A stretch of 64,000 nt of DNA, from the NCBI RefSeq assembly GCF_040954645.1, contig NC_092811.1, forward strand, positions 120,539,343 through 120,603,342, in the 5' to 3' direction. Positions 1 through 10,815 of this stretch are shown one piece after another (position 1 is the stretch's first letter; each line of letters begins with the position of its first letter). This DNA comes from Diabrotica undecimpunctata. Taxonomy: Eukaryota > Arthropoda > Insecta > Coleoptera > Chrysomelidae. The position numbers and the translations under genes were made by a program. The notes below the pieces were generated by a model. It had not been told where the DNA came from. It saw only the letters and a program-made list of their open reading frames with translations, and did not search any database.

Positions 1-246
1 TACTAAATTTCAAGTAAATACGTTTATTGGTTTTAAAGTTATTATTGTTATTAACTAAAAGAATTTAATTTTTTTTAATTTTAACACCCTGTATCTCGAA
101 AAGTAAATAAGTTTGACAACTAATTAACTATATCGTTTTGTTCAATTTTTCGAGAAGTATCTACAGTCAAACGTTGTAAGTGTCATTTGGAAACACCCTG
201 TATGTATGAAATATTAGATATTTAATAGAAAATATTAGATACTTAC
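1..246. repeat. AT-rich DNA with two mariner-MITE-like ends
   Basis: The motif ACACCCTGTAT occurs twice in the same orientation, near 84 and 192. This string is typical of the termini of insect mariner-derived MITEs. No coding signal is visible. Whether the two copies bound one element or are two separate remnants cannot be told from this edge of the window. Confidence 0.3.
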
Positions 247-342
247 AATTTTGCCACAGACTGAACAGTAGATTTTTCCCATATCCATAGACAGCTCTTT
301 ATAAGGTTTAATCCAAGTTGAAGCACTGGTTGTTTTAGGCAT
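247..342 (-). CDS. Possible first coding exon, CGGBP1/BED-like zinc-finger start
   Basis: On the minus strand an ATG at 342 opens 32 codons ending exactly at a GTAAGT splice-donor match (246-241). The peptide begins MPKTTSASTWIKPYKELS and carries a YCSVCGK half-finger. It resembles the start of CGGBP1-like and hAT-derived proteins, which have a short basic leader and then Cys-x2-Cys. The next exon would lie left of the window, so neither gene nor function can be confirmed. It could equally be the start of a decayed transposase. Confidence 0.3.
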
Positions 343-1089
343 TATAAAATCACAATCTTCCTTTTTGTTACGCACAACGAGTGTTTACGCTTTGAATATC
401 AAAACAAAAATGATTTACAAATCTGAGCATCAAATTAGAAATGTTTAGGTACCTAATTCAATAAACTGGGAGATTTTGGAAAATCCCTAAATTAGGAACA
501 AAACTATTAGCCGTTTACCTGCTGTTAAGATACAATAAATTGTAGATAGATTTGGGGATTAGATCATAAAATGCAAATGAGCGAACCCTTAGCGATTATC
601 CAATAACTGAATGCCTCAGTGACCGAGACTTTCTAAGAATGTTGAGGGCTACTTAAATTGATCTTCTTTGAAATTGTAAATGTTTTGTACCTGTAGAGAT
701 TACGTACTTAGATCATGTCTTGATTAAAATGACTACAAAATTTTATACAAGAATTGAAATAAATTGGTATGTTTAAAAATTTTCAAATACAGTATAAAAA
801 TCTGAACTTTTATGCACTTTATGCAAACTTTTATACAAATATGCCAAAATATGAAATATTTGCATAAAATATGCACAATATGCAAAATATGCAATATGCA
901 TATTTGCCGAAGTCTAGTCATAACAATTTTAGGATAATTTAAAGAAACAATATCCATCAAGTTCTGGATATTACCTTATCTGTTTTCTATCTATTATTAC
1001 CGTTTCTATCTGTTACCGTTTCTGGATATTAATATTGATATTGATTATTTATATTGCTATTGATTATTGGGTTAATTATTGTTTTCATT
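343..1089. other. No gene seen; ATGCAAAT-rich patch
   Basis: No coding or RNA signal is recognised. Between about 808 and 907 there is a run of overlapping ATGCA, TATGC and GCATA words, low-complexity AT DNA with interspersed GC pairs. Confidence 0.4.
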
Positions 1090-1911
1090 TCAGAGTGGAT
1101 TCGACTTGGTAATTGTCAATAAAATAAATAAATGTTAATTTTTCATACTTCTCTATAATAATAGTTCTACTGCCATACTTCCATTGTAATCGTATATTTA
1201 TAGTTCTGTCATCTAAAGCTTATCTTGACAAACATTCCTTAGCTCATCCAACGACCACTGGCAGTCATCACTCATTTCTATGAATTGAAACATTTTCTCC
1301 ATCGCAGAGTGTACAGTTTCATCTTGTGGATGGCCAATTTTACTACTAGTATTAAGTTTTAAGAAAGATTTGTAACAACTATTTTGCATCAGCGGCGGCT
1401 AAATCATACTCAAAATTAATTTGTTTAAGAACAGCCTTTGAAACAACTTAAGAACGATCTTTAGCTAATTTCAACAGAGTTCTTTTAAATGTTAGTGTAA
1501 TCGCGTTAGAATTTTTTTTTTTTTTCGAAGATGCTGAGCTTTCTTTTTCTCAGTTTCTTCATTGGTTTCATAGCCACAAAATAAACAGTATCTTTTAAAA
1601 CAAAAATTTTATTCACTTACTCGTGTTCTAGTACGAGTTGGACTTATTTTTGAAGTACTAGCCTGTTCCTCCTCATGTTATCTTTTTACTGCAGCGATTG
1701 AAGTTTTTCGGTTGTATGATTTTCTGCAATCCTCGTATATTTTAACTGATTTTTGAGTTCTTAAATACTCAGTAAACTCATCACCACTCGCGACACTAGC
1801 CTCGATTAAATTTGGCATTCCACGATCAACCACACTTGTTTTATCCTTACGCAAAAGTTTATTACAAATAAAGCATAACTGAGACATTTTTAGAGCTATA
1901 AAATGGCACAA
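1090..1911 (-). pseudogene. Broken gene of an uncharacterised insect repeat family
   Basis: The minus strand reads from an N-terminal module (1911-1680) with CFICNKLL and a later YEDCRKSYNRK, a plausible Cys-x2-Cys plus Cys zinc site, followed by VDRGMPNLIEASVASGDEF. After frameshifts and stops, further pieces such as DETVHSAMEKMFQFIEMS and DDCQWSLDELRNVCQ are readable down to about 1120. I believe this domain order belongs to a multi-copy family of uncharacterised insect proteins, but I cannot name it. Several in-frame stops and an oligo-A/T frame break near 1510 show it is not functional. Confidence 0.45.
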
Positions 1912-2023
1912 AATATTAGCCAGATGCTTTTCAAGGCCACTTGGGTAGAGTATATTGATTTGGGTACTGAGTATCTTTTGAATACATGTTTTCAGAATAG
2001 TATAATATATATAAAAGAGACAC

Positions 2024-3615
2024 TTACTTACTTACTTAGTCCTAAGCCTTTCTACCGTTAGATTTAAGGCTGGTGGGGTTAAGTTTTGCACTGTTGTCTC
2101 CATGCTATCCGGTCTTGTGTTAGATTTCGTGCACTTTCCCATGTCAATCCTTTCTTCTCAACTTCTTTTCTGATTTCGTCTACCCACCTAACTCTTGGTC
2201 TTGCTCGTTTGTTTTTCCCTTGCATTCTCGTTTCAAACACTTGTTTTGTTAATCTTTCATTCGACATTCTACACACGTGCCCGAACCATCTTAGTTGCCC
2301 CTCTACTATTTTTTCGTTTATTGGTTCTAGTTTTAGGTTTTGTCTGATTGTTTCGTTTCGTATTTTGTCTGTCCTCTTTCTGTTTGCTATTTTCCTCAGG
2401 AACCTCATTTCCATAGCATTGACTTGAGATTTTTGTCTCCCAGTCAATGTCCATGACTCGCTATTATACATGATTGTAGGTCTAACTACTAATTTAAGGA
2501 CTGCCGTTTTAACCTTCTCCGGTATTTCTTTTTTCCCCAAAAATGTTGTTTTCATAGTGTTAAATAAGCTTCCTGTTCGTCCCATTCTCTTATTTATTTC
2601 CATTTCTTGTTTACCGTTTGATTCAATTATTGCTCCTAGGTATTTAAAATGTTTCACTTGTTCTAGTTGTTTTTTGTTTAATTGTATTGCGTGTGTCTTT
2701 CTCTTATTTGAAATTATCATTGTTTTTGTTTTCTCTGTATTTATTTTCATATTTATGTTTGACAGTTCTTCTTCTAGGATTTCAAGGTTGTTCTGTAGGT
2801 CTTCTCTGTTTTTTGCTATCAAGACCATGTCGTCTGCAAATAGAAGCTCTGATAGTTGAGTCTGTTTCATTTGCCAGTATCCTAATGTTAGTTTTCTCAT
2901 TCTTCTCTTGGCTTTCTTTATTGCTTCATCCAGTACCACTGAGAACAGCAGTGGGCTCAACACGCATCCCTGTTTGACGCCTTGACTTGTAGTAAATTCT
3001 TCGGATTCCTCGTTGTTGGTTCTCACCGTATTTGTATTATTATTGTACATATCCTTTATTGTTATCCTGTCAACTCCTCTTTCCTTTAATGTCCTCCATA
3101 CGTCCTTTCTTTGTATTCTGTCAAACACCTTTTCCAGATCAATAAAGCATATATGTATTTCGTGCTTGCGTGCTTCTGTCCTTCCTGAATCCACATTGTG
3201 TATCTTCCATAGTTGGTTCTATTTGGGTTTTTATTCTTGTTTCTATTATTCTTGCGAATACCTTTCCAGGAATACTTGATATAGTAATACCTAGGTAATT
3301 ATTACAGTTTCTCTTGTCGCCCTTTTTGTGTATTGGTAGTATAATGTCTTTCTTGTGGTAGTCTCACTCACCAGTCATGTGGTATTTCTAGTCTCTTTAT
3401 GATATCATTCATTAGTTCTTTCATGCTGTCCACTCCCTCTATTCCCATGAATTTTATCATTTCCGGGGTGATATCATCCTTGCTTGGTGCTTTGCCTAAT
3501 TTAATTCTTTCAATTGTCTTTTCTAGTTCTTCTGTTGTTATGGGTTCTACTTTTTGTTCTTCATTAATTTCTTGTATCTCCACCATGTTGTCTACGTCTG
3601 TATGAGTTAGCTCTT
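2024..3615 (-). mobile_element. 5'-truncated LINE, RTE-like, TAAG tail (copy 1)
   Basis: A non-LTR retrotransposon fragment on the minus strand. It reads from an inter-domain linker through RT (GVKQGCVLSPLLF, then the catalytic LLFADDMVLIA) to the C-terminal tail with RWFGHVCRM and RPRVRWVDEI. The 3' end is a short (TAAG)n tail at 2024-2040. The 12-bp TSD TAAAAGAGACAC is seen at 2012-2023 and 3616-3627, which fixes both ends. Relative to the copy at 40147-42718 it lacks about 50 bp between the motif around GRTEARKHE and IHICFIDLEK, so the RT is not intact. The EN domain is absent through 5' truncation. The RTE-like label is from overall resemblance only. Confidence 0.85.
2079..3194 (-). pseudogene. 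Reverse transcriptase fragment of LINE copy 1
   Basis: An open stretch of about 370 codons covering the RT palm and the C-terminal region. Visible landmarks are ICFIDLEKVFDRIQ (motif A), GVKQGCVLSPLLFSVVL (motif B), FADDMVLIA (motif C, catalytic Asp pair) and the terminal GHVCRM / RVRWVDEIR block. The upstream part (3368-3586: GKAPSKDDITPEMIKF) lies in another frame. It retains all three palm motifs, unlike its sister copy, but the fingers are lost to deletion and frameshift. Confidence 0.75.
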
Positions 3616-3627
3616 TAAAAGAGACAC

Positions 3628-4121
3628 AAATAGGTATTTATACTTGTATTAAGTACCTGATATGTATACTCGTATACGTAGCGTGCATATCATGTAAAAT
3701 GTGACTCTAGAATCGCGATATCTCAGGAATGGTAACTCTTAGGAACAAAATCTTAAAGACTATTGTTGTAGAAAATTTTAAGGTCTACAACGTTGGTTTG
3801 AGTTTTTTTTTATAACATTTTCGAGAAAAATTAAAAAATCTCAAATTTTGACCTTTGACCCCGAATAACTTTTGTAGCACACATACGATCGATGGGGATT
3901 TTTAAAGCTTTACTTGTAATGGTAAACCCCAGCTCTACACCAATATTTGGCTCTCCGGGATTTTTTTTTATTTGACCACTATTTTTATGTCTAAATTGAC
4001 CGGATTATAAGCCTACTCGATTTTTAAGAACTATATTTTTGGTTGTAGTTCTTTTTAGTTCTCTTTATTTATATTTATGTCTCTAATATGGCAATATAAT
4101 TTTGTTTTATAACATCTGGAT
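3628..4121. other. No gene seen
   Basis: AT-rich DNA with several oligo-T runs. The stretch 3715-3970 has the look of a dispersed non-coding repeat (GCGATATCTCAGGAATGG and similar), but I see no terminal repeats or TSD that would define an element. Confidence 0.35.
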
Positions 4122-4133
4122 ATAAAGTTATGA

Positions 4134-4680
4134 TTTCTGATTTGATTTGATTTGATTTCTGATTCTGACTTTCTGATTTTCTGATTTCTGATTTAAATCT
4201 GATCTGCCTATGTGTCTTAAAAGAAAAGTCTTTAATCAGTGCGTGTTGCCAGTACTTACATATGGTGCAGAGACATTAACACTAACCAAGAAAGTAAGAA
4301 ATAAAATTTGTGTTACCCAAAGATCCATGGAACGATCGATGTTAGGCATTTCTCGTAGGGATCGGATCACGAACAAGGAAATAAGACGGAGAACAGGAGT
4401 GACAGATGCCATAGAAAGAATTATGACCCTTAAGTGGAACTGGGCGGGGCACATAGCTAGAATGTCGGATAACAGATGGACACAGCGAATAATACAGTGG
4501 AGACCGAGACAAGAAGCACATCGAAGTAGAGGTCGTCCACCAACAAGATGGTCTGATGACATAAAACGGATCGACAAAAATTGGATGCAAACAGCACAAA
4601 ACAGAAATACATGAAAAAGACTGAGGGAGACCTATATCCAGCAGTGGATAAATCCGGGTTAAATGATGATGATGATGATG
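4134..4680 (+). mobile_element. 5'-truncated LINE, GAT-tailed family, with 5' filler
   Basis: The C-terminal end of a LINE ORF2 (4195-4614: SDLPMCLKRKVFNQC, VLTYGAETLTLT, LKWNWAGHIARMSDNRW, SRGRPPTRWSDDIKRI), then a short 3' UTR and a (GAT)n tail at 4664-4680. The 12-bp TSD ATAAAGTTATGA is at 4122-4133 and 4681-4692. Between the left TSD and the first LINE base (about 4187) are some 55 bp of degenerate TTTCTGATT/TTGATTT repeats. RT motifs are missing through truncation. The same family occurs at 44196-44377 and 49900-51360. Confidence 0.85.
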
Positions 4681-4692
4681 ATAAAGTTATGA

Positions 4693-5299
4693 CGTTTTAC
4701 ATAAGATTGGCGTACTTTTTACGCCGCCTTAGCGACCACTTAAAGGATAAGAAAGCAATAAAGATGATTTATATCGCCGATCGACCAAAAAATTGAAAAT
4801 TATTCTGATTAATATATTTTTTTACTTTATAACTGCTTTACACTTGTTTCCACTTTTTCTATCTAACCATTCGTACATCTTATCATTAAACGGACTAAAA
4901 TAGATTTTCGGGGATAACTATATAAACCCAATTTGTTCCTACCACAAATCTCTCTCGAAACTATTATCAAACACAGTTATTGCTTCCTCGGCGATAAATC
5001 TTCGACAAAAAAAGAAAATCTAATAAACCCCTAACAAATATTCGCGTATTAGTCTAGATGAAAAGTATCAAAGGAAAATAGTGGTCGTAATGAGATTTCG
5101 CGAAAAACTTTTGTGGTGTGAATGGAAGCACACATGAGTGTAGGGAGCAAGACGGAAAACGGCGGTTTGTGAAATTTAATGGATACGACTGGCCACGTAC
5201 TAGCGTTAGATAGTTTCTAAATCTACATGTCAATTTATTACAAATTTTTACAAATTATAATTCTTTTTATCTGTTTTATTTATGGAAAAACTAAATATT
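4693..5299. other. No gene seen
   Basis: AT-rich sequence without a recognisable frame, RNA or repeat structure. Confidence 0.4.
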
Positions 5300-7190
5300 G
5301 TTATGAGCAATATTTAATAGCGAATTATCTTAAGGCCAGACGTCTGTCTTTTGCGGCATGTAAAAGATCGACAGTGTTATTTATGCCTGTTCAGTTCTTT
5401 ATGTTCCGTAGCCACGACATTTATTTGCAACCTATTCCTCTCTTGCCTTCAATCTTTCCCTGGATGATTAGTTGAGGGATTGCGTATTTTTTTCCTCTCA
5501 GAATATGGCCGAGGTATCTAATTTTTCGTACCTTGATCAAATTGAGTAGTTCTCTCTCAGTATTTGCCTTTCTTAAGACTTCCTCGTTTCTTACCCTATC
5601 TGTCCATGGTATGCGGAATATTCTTAGCAACTTCCACATTTCGAAGGCCTCCAACCCATTAATGGAAGGTACTCTTAACGTCCATGTTTCCATGCCGTAA
5701 AAAAATATGGACCATACAAAGCATTTTACCATCCTGTAGCGGAGATTGAAGGAAAGATTGCGGTTACATAGTAGCGGTTTAAATTTGATTGCTTGTTTGG
5801 TACGGCATTTTATTTCTTGTTGAGGATCCCATTGGTCATTCATCACCATTCTTAAGTATTTAAATGTTTTCACTTGATCGATTGGAGCATTATCTACTTG
5901 CAGTTGTATTCTCAAAAGTGTGTTTTTTCTTATTGCCATGCATTTAGTTTTTCCAGCATTTATCTTTAAGCCATATATTTTTCCTACTGTGTTTATTTTA
6001 TTTAACATTAACTGCATATCATGTTCGTTGTCTGTTATTATCGCGGTGTCGTCGGCGTAACGAATGTTATTCATTGGGAACCCGTTTACCTTTATTCCAC
6101 ACTCAGAGCCTTCCAGTGCCTCCGCAAAAATGTTCTACACATAGAGATTGAAGAGCATAGGAGGCAATATACACCCCTGCCGCACCTCTTAAAATTTCAA
6201 ATTCTTCAGTATTGGTTGATTTGTTCAGTCTCACTCGTGCTTTTTGATTCCAATAGATATTCTGGATAACTCTTATATCTTTCTCGCATTGTGCAGAATT
6301 TTTATCATTGTGTCATGTTTTACGGTGTCAAACGCTTTTTCATAATCGGAATGTTATGACTATATCCTTTCGTTGATCCATGCAGTTTTGTACAAGCGTA
6401 TTTAAGCAGAAAGCTGCTTCACGTGTACCCAGTCCGCTCTTGAAACCAAATTGTGTCTCACCGCTTAGATTTTCCAGCTTTCTAAACATTCTTGTGTAAA
6501 GGATGCGAAGAAACACCTTAAGCAAATGGCTCATTAAACTTATCGGTCTGTGGTCTTTGTATTTTGTCGTTCTTTGTGATTTAGGGATCATATAAAGGTT
6601 GAATAAAGCCAATCCATTGGAATGTTGCCGGTGTTATATATGGCATTGAAAATTGTTACCAGCATGTCGATGTTATTATCTTCCAACATTTTTATGGCTT
6701 CCGTAGTAATTCCATCCGGTTCAGGGGCTTTAGGGCGAATATTGGGAGGGCTGGATAAATTTTCCGTGGGTAAGTTAGTAGTTGGCAGATTCGGTCTATT
6801 ATCCGCAAAGAGGGACGAAGCTTAGTTTGTCCAGATTTTAGCTAGTTCTTACTTGGTATGAACATAGTTTTCTTGATCGTTCTTCAGGCGAGTCTCATGG
6901 TGTTTCTTGTATATACTCGAAATTTCTTTGATCTTTTTATGTAGTCCAAAGCTGTCTCCCTTTTCTTGTAGTGATTCCAATTCTTCACAACGTTCTTTCA
7001 TCCAGCTTTCCTTTGCGTTTTTAATTCTTGCCCTTATCGTACGTTGAATTTCCTTATATCCCTGTTGATTCTGATGTATTTTGTACTGTCTGCGTTGCTC
7101 CATTAGATCAAGTATCTCTGTCGTCATCCACTCGTTTTTGTGATTTCCGTCATCCACAGAAACGAGTGTATTTCTGACATAAATCAAACA
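5300..7190 (-). mobile_element. Decayed LINE with EN-RT linker and RT, minus strand
   Basis: Pieces in order on the minus strand are: a linker (7187-6849, HKNEWMTTEILDLMEQRRQ), the post-linker block PEPDGITTEAIKML (about 6730-6690), fingers (6612-6340, HRPISLMSHLLKVFLRILY, TQFGFKSGLGTREAAF), motif B GVRQGCILPPMLFNLY (about 6190), motif C NIRYADDTAIITDN (about 6065) and the thumb/C-terminal block to MSWLRNI (about 5410) and beyond. Frameshifts and stops separate the pieces. The catalytic YADD is kept. No clean TSD or tail was found. The endonuclease is absent. Confidence 0.75.
5421..6074 (-). pseudogene. RT palm and C-terminal fragment of the minus-strand LINE
   Basis: The longest open piece (about 217 codons) of the LINE at 5300-7190. 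It starts at NIRYADDTAIITDNEHD, continues through VKTFKYLRMVM and FYGMETWTLR, and ends in KIRYLGHILRG and GKIEGKRGIG. This Asp-Asp, thumb and GHILRG order is standard for RTE-like ORF2 C-termini. A stop cuts the frame before the MSWLRNI block that normally follows. Confidence 0.7.
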
Positions 7191-7351
7191 TTAGAGTAAT
7201 TATTATCAATCATGATTCCCAAAATTAAATAAAATTAAAACATTGTACTTGCATAGATACTTTAAATAAGTTAAGTTTAATGTTTTATGAAGTTCAAAAT
7301 TTAATGGATTAACCTCATTTATACTGTCGATGGTGACGTGATTATGGTGGA

Positions 7352-7432
7352 GGTTGGCGTGGGGGTTAGCGTGGGGATTAATGCAGGGATTGGTGCGGGC
7401 ATTGATGCGGGTTTGGAGATGGGATGCGAAGA
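7352..7432 (+). repeat. G-rich imperfect 12-bp minisatellite
   Basis: Six to seven imperfect 12-bp units such as GGTTGGCGTGGG, GGTTAGCGTGGG and GATTGGTGCGGG. The G-runs of three to five bases are strand-biased in otherwise AT-rich DNA. It sits directly upstream of the Penelope-like RT remnant. Confidence 0.6.
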
Positions 7433-7439
7433 ATTTTGA

Positions 7440-8650
7440 TTGATGCTGAAATAACTAGACAAGATATCGCTAGAGTTCTTAGAAACTCAAAGCCTCCTAC
7501 TCCGAACATTAGCCAATCCGAGAAAAACACCCCAAAAGAACTTCAGTCAAATCCAAATCTAGTCATTCTTCCCAGGATAAAGGAAATGTCACCGTCTTCC
7601 TAAACACTTCTTCTTACATTAATAACCTCATAAATCTCATTAATACTCCAGATTGCAGACCAATTCATAATAATACAACAGCCTATCTGGAAAAAACAAC
7701 AAAAGGTATTATCTATAAAACCTCTTTCCATGTAGACATAAAACAATCACTAATTCCCCGTAAAGGGTCTTCCAGAATACCTTGAATATATGTCCTATCC
7801 ATAATTCATAAACCCGATATTCCTCTACGTCCCATCGTCAATGCGTACAACTACCCTACTCAATCATTGGCAAACTACTTAGCCAAAACTCTACAACATC
7901 TCGCCGAAAATGCTTTATCATTCGTCAACAATTCTTTTCATTTCATCAAACTTCTTAAACAATAACCTATCTCATCGTCAGACATTCTAGTAAGTTTCGA
8001 TGCCGTTTCACTCTTTAAAAACATTCCTATAGACGAAAATCTAAACATTCTGAAAACTAAATACAGTATCCAGCAAGACCACTTATCTCTCATTAAACAT
8101 TGTGTGTCCAACACTTATTTTATGTTTCAATATCAATTTTACAGACAAATAAATGGTTCCCCAATGTGCTCTCCACTATCTCCAGTAATTACCAATATCT
8201 TTATGGAAGACTTCGAGACCGGAGCACTATCCACATCAATGCTTAAGCCCACATGTTGGCTACGATATGTCATTTGACCCCATGGCAGGGATGCTTTGGT
8301 GTCTTTTCAAACCCATCTGAATGGTATAGATCTTAGTATCCAGTTCACGATGGAGGTAGAAACTGATTCATCCCTATCGTTTCTCGACGTTATCACAAAG
8401 AAAAACCAATGCCAAGGTTTTCATCACTCTATTTATCGAAAACTCACCCATCCCAATCGTTACTTGCATGCCAACTCTCATCATCCACCTTCACAAATGA
8501 ATTCAGTCATTAATACCCTTGTTTCCAGATCGATACGCCTTTGCGATAATAGACCCACGAAAGAATTTATTACATTGAGACCAAGAAGAGGAAGCATATA
8601 CATACCATATTAAAACATATAGAGAACAGTAACTAATGAACTGCGAAATT
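7440..8650 (+). mobile_element. Penelope-like element (PLE) RT remnant
   Basis: Reading across frames gives the Penelope RT signature in order: a VILP..KGN-like block (about 7560-7590), HKPDIPLRPIVNAYNYPTQS (about 7810-7870), LVSFDAVSLFKNIPIDENL (about 7990-8045), NGSPMCSPLSPVITNIFMED (about 8150-8210), then the in-frame open piece 8296-8613 with FTMEVETDSSLSFLDV and YRKLTHPNRYLHANSHH. The last block is diagnostic of PLE RTs. The catalytic Asp pair expected after CWLRYV near 8260 is missing, apparently through a short deletion followed by a stop. No GIY-YIG endonuclease is recognisable downstream. Confidence 0.8.
8296..8613 (+). pseudogene. PLE reverse transcriptase C-terminal piece
   Basis: An open piece of 105 codons, probably not starting at a true initiator. 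It includes QFTMEVETDSSLSFLDVIT and SIYRKLTHPNRYLHANSHH, the thumb-side signature of Penelope-like RTs. The frame continues the remnant described at 7440-8650 after a frameshift near 8280. Confidence 0.75.
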
Positions 8651-9115
8651 TACGCTCAACGGCATAAACAGTTGTTAAGCACATAATAAACAATACATTA
8701 TTTGATGCAGTTATGGTTAAATACGATATTGGACTTTTGCCTGCCCATACACGTACACAGAACAATTGTGATGACACTAATTAGTACTGTTAGTATTTCC
8801 TGGGGCTGATAGTACCACTATCTCTACGAGTACACTTCTACGCAGTACCAACAACGAAAAAAGCAGCACATTATCGATTAAAATCGACAAATTATCGTTC
8901 AACCAATATTTTGGTCTTTTTAGTACTTTCTGATTTCCTAGCTACTCACTCTCAGACTAAATCACGTCTTGTAATTTCTAATGTAATTTTTAAAAAAATG
9001 CTTTTGTAATTAATACAAGTATTATATATAAATAAATATCATATTTTTACTTACCACAACAAAATCACGTAAAATGTCGATTAAAGCTCTACATACATTA
9101 GAAATATTTCGAGAG
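8651..9115. other. No gene seen
   Basis: AT-rich DNA. A PLE endonuclease (GIY-YIG) was looked for here because it should follow the RT, but none is recognisable. Confidence 0.4.
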
Positions 9116-9129
9116 ATACTTGGCTCAAT

Positions 9130-9478
9130 ATATAGGATATAGGATAAGAACTAACAAAGAGCTCGAAGAACTTTACCCAGACGCCAACATCATAAAAAAA
9201 ATAAAGTCCAGAATACTCCTATGGGAAGGACATCTCAGAAGACATTCTGACGAACGAACAGTAAGACTGGTGTGGGAGGAAGTCCCAACTGGAAGTAGAC
9301 CTCGCGGACGCCCTCGTCTCCGGTGGCGAGATAATATAGCAGGAGACCTAAGCACTATGAGCGTGGAGAATTGGATGGAGGTTGCTCAAGACAGAAAACA
9401 ATGGAGGCATGTTGTCGAGTCGGCTAAAACCCACGAAGGGTTGTAAGGCCACGGAGTAAAGTAAGTAAAGTAAAGTAA
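9130..9478 (+). mobile_element. 349-bp 5'-truncated LINE tail with 14-bp TSD
   Basis: A LINE 3' end encoding the C-terminal block KIKSRILLWEGHLRRH, PRGRPRLRWRDNI, SVENWMEVAQDRKQWRHVV and AKTHEGL, then a tail of AAGTA/AAAGT repeats (9456-9478). The 14-bp TSD ATACTTGGCTCAAT lies at 9116-9129 and 9479-9492. The reading frame is intact over 100 codons, so the insertion is fairly young. It landed at or just inside the 5' edge of the LINE that starts near 9493. Confidence 0.88.
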
Positions 9479-9492
9479 ATACTTGGCTCAAT

Positions 9493-10815
9493 GTACCTAA
9501 CATACTCTTTTCCTTATTTCCTTACAAAATACTAGCAAATATTCTCTACGAAAGGCTAGAAGTTTACATAGTTAGCATAGTTGATAAATACCAGAACGCA
9601 TTTACTCTAGAAAAATTAACAATAGACCAGATTCATTTGCTAAGGCAGATCCTCGAGAAAACATTGGAATTTAATATTGAAACCCATCACCTATTCGTCG
9701 ATTTCATGGTCGCATACGATAGTGTCAAGAAAACAGTACTATATCAATGAATGCGTGAGTTTGGTATACCAGAAAACCTTATTGGATTAACGAGAATGAC
9801 AATGTTTAACTTAAAAGCCAGCGTTAGGATACAGGGAGAAAATTCTCGATCCTTTGAAATAAAGTATGTTCTCAGACAAGGGGGTGCCCTAGCTCGCCTC
9901 CTATTTAACATTGCCTTAGAAAAGACAGTCCGAGACACAAATTAGAGATGGCTTTACTATTAACAATAGATCGATACAAATCTTAGCATACGCTGATGAC
10001 ATTTACATAATAGGGCGTAGCAAGCGAGATGTTGAGCAATATTTTCTAGAATTGGAAACGGCGGCAAAACAGGTCAGTCTAGTCATCAACGAAGACAGAA
10101 ATAAGTACATTCTGGTTACTAAGTATTCTATAGCATATGAGGAATGGGAAACAGCATTTGGAATATGTACATATCTTTGAACGTTGTGACAGCTTCACAT
10201 ACCTTGGCTCGCCAGTGACGACTGCTAATAAAACAAGCGAAGAAATTAAAAGACGAATTATAAAAAGGCCATACTATGGACTCAAAAAACAGTTTGACTT
10301 AAGAAATATCCAAAGAGAAAGTAAAATTATTATATACAAAACATTGCTAAGGCCGGTCCTCACATACGGAGCGGAAACATGGACTCTAACGCAGAAGGAT
10401 AAAAGACTTCTGGGAACATTCGAGCTTAAGACACTCCGCAAAATATTTGGAGCTATAAACGATCAAGGGCAGTGGCGGAAAAGATTTAATTTTGAATTAT
10501 ACCAACTCTTTAATTAACCAGATGTCGTAAGCTTCATTAAAACACAGCGACGTAAATGGGTTGGACGCCTAATATGAATGTCTGACAATATGATTGCTAA
10601 AAAGTTAACGACAGGAACACCTATAGGAAGAAGAAGTGAATTAGGTGGTGAGATGGAGTTGAAACCGACTTTACTTAAATCTAGGGATACTAGAGATGAG
10701 AAGATGGAAACACGTAGCTAGAAACCGAACAAAATGGCATAGCAACTAATCTTAGAGCAGGCAAGGATCCACAGAGGATTGTCGAGCCAAAGATGATGAT
10801 GATGATAATGATCCA
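9493..10815 (+). mobile_element. Decayed LINE RT, GAT-type tail
   Basis: Reads YKILANILYERLEVYIV (fingers, about 9520), FVDFMVAYDSV (motif A, about 9705), FEIKYVLRQGGALARLLFN (motif B, about 9860), ILAYADDIYIIGRSKRD (motif C, about 9985), then after a frameshift FTYLGSPVTTANK, TYGAETWTLTQKDKR and RRKWVGRL, ending at a (GAT)n-like tail 10793-10812. Motif B has lost the usual Gln-Gly-x-Pro context (QGGALARLLF) and several stops are present. The family differs from the other GAT-tailed LINEs in this window. Confidence 0.75.
10137..10517 (+). pseudogene. LINE ORF2 thumb/C-terminal fragment
   Basis: An open piece of about 126 codons of the LINE at 9493-10815. It contains CDSFTYLGSPVT, the RRIIKRPYYGLKKQFD region and LTYGAETWTLTQKDKRLLG. 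A stop at its end is followed by RKWVGRLI in the next reading. No catalytic residues lie in this piece. Confidence 0.65.
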
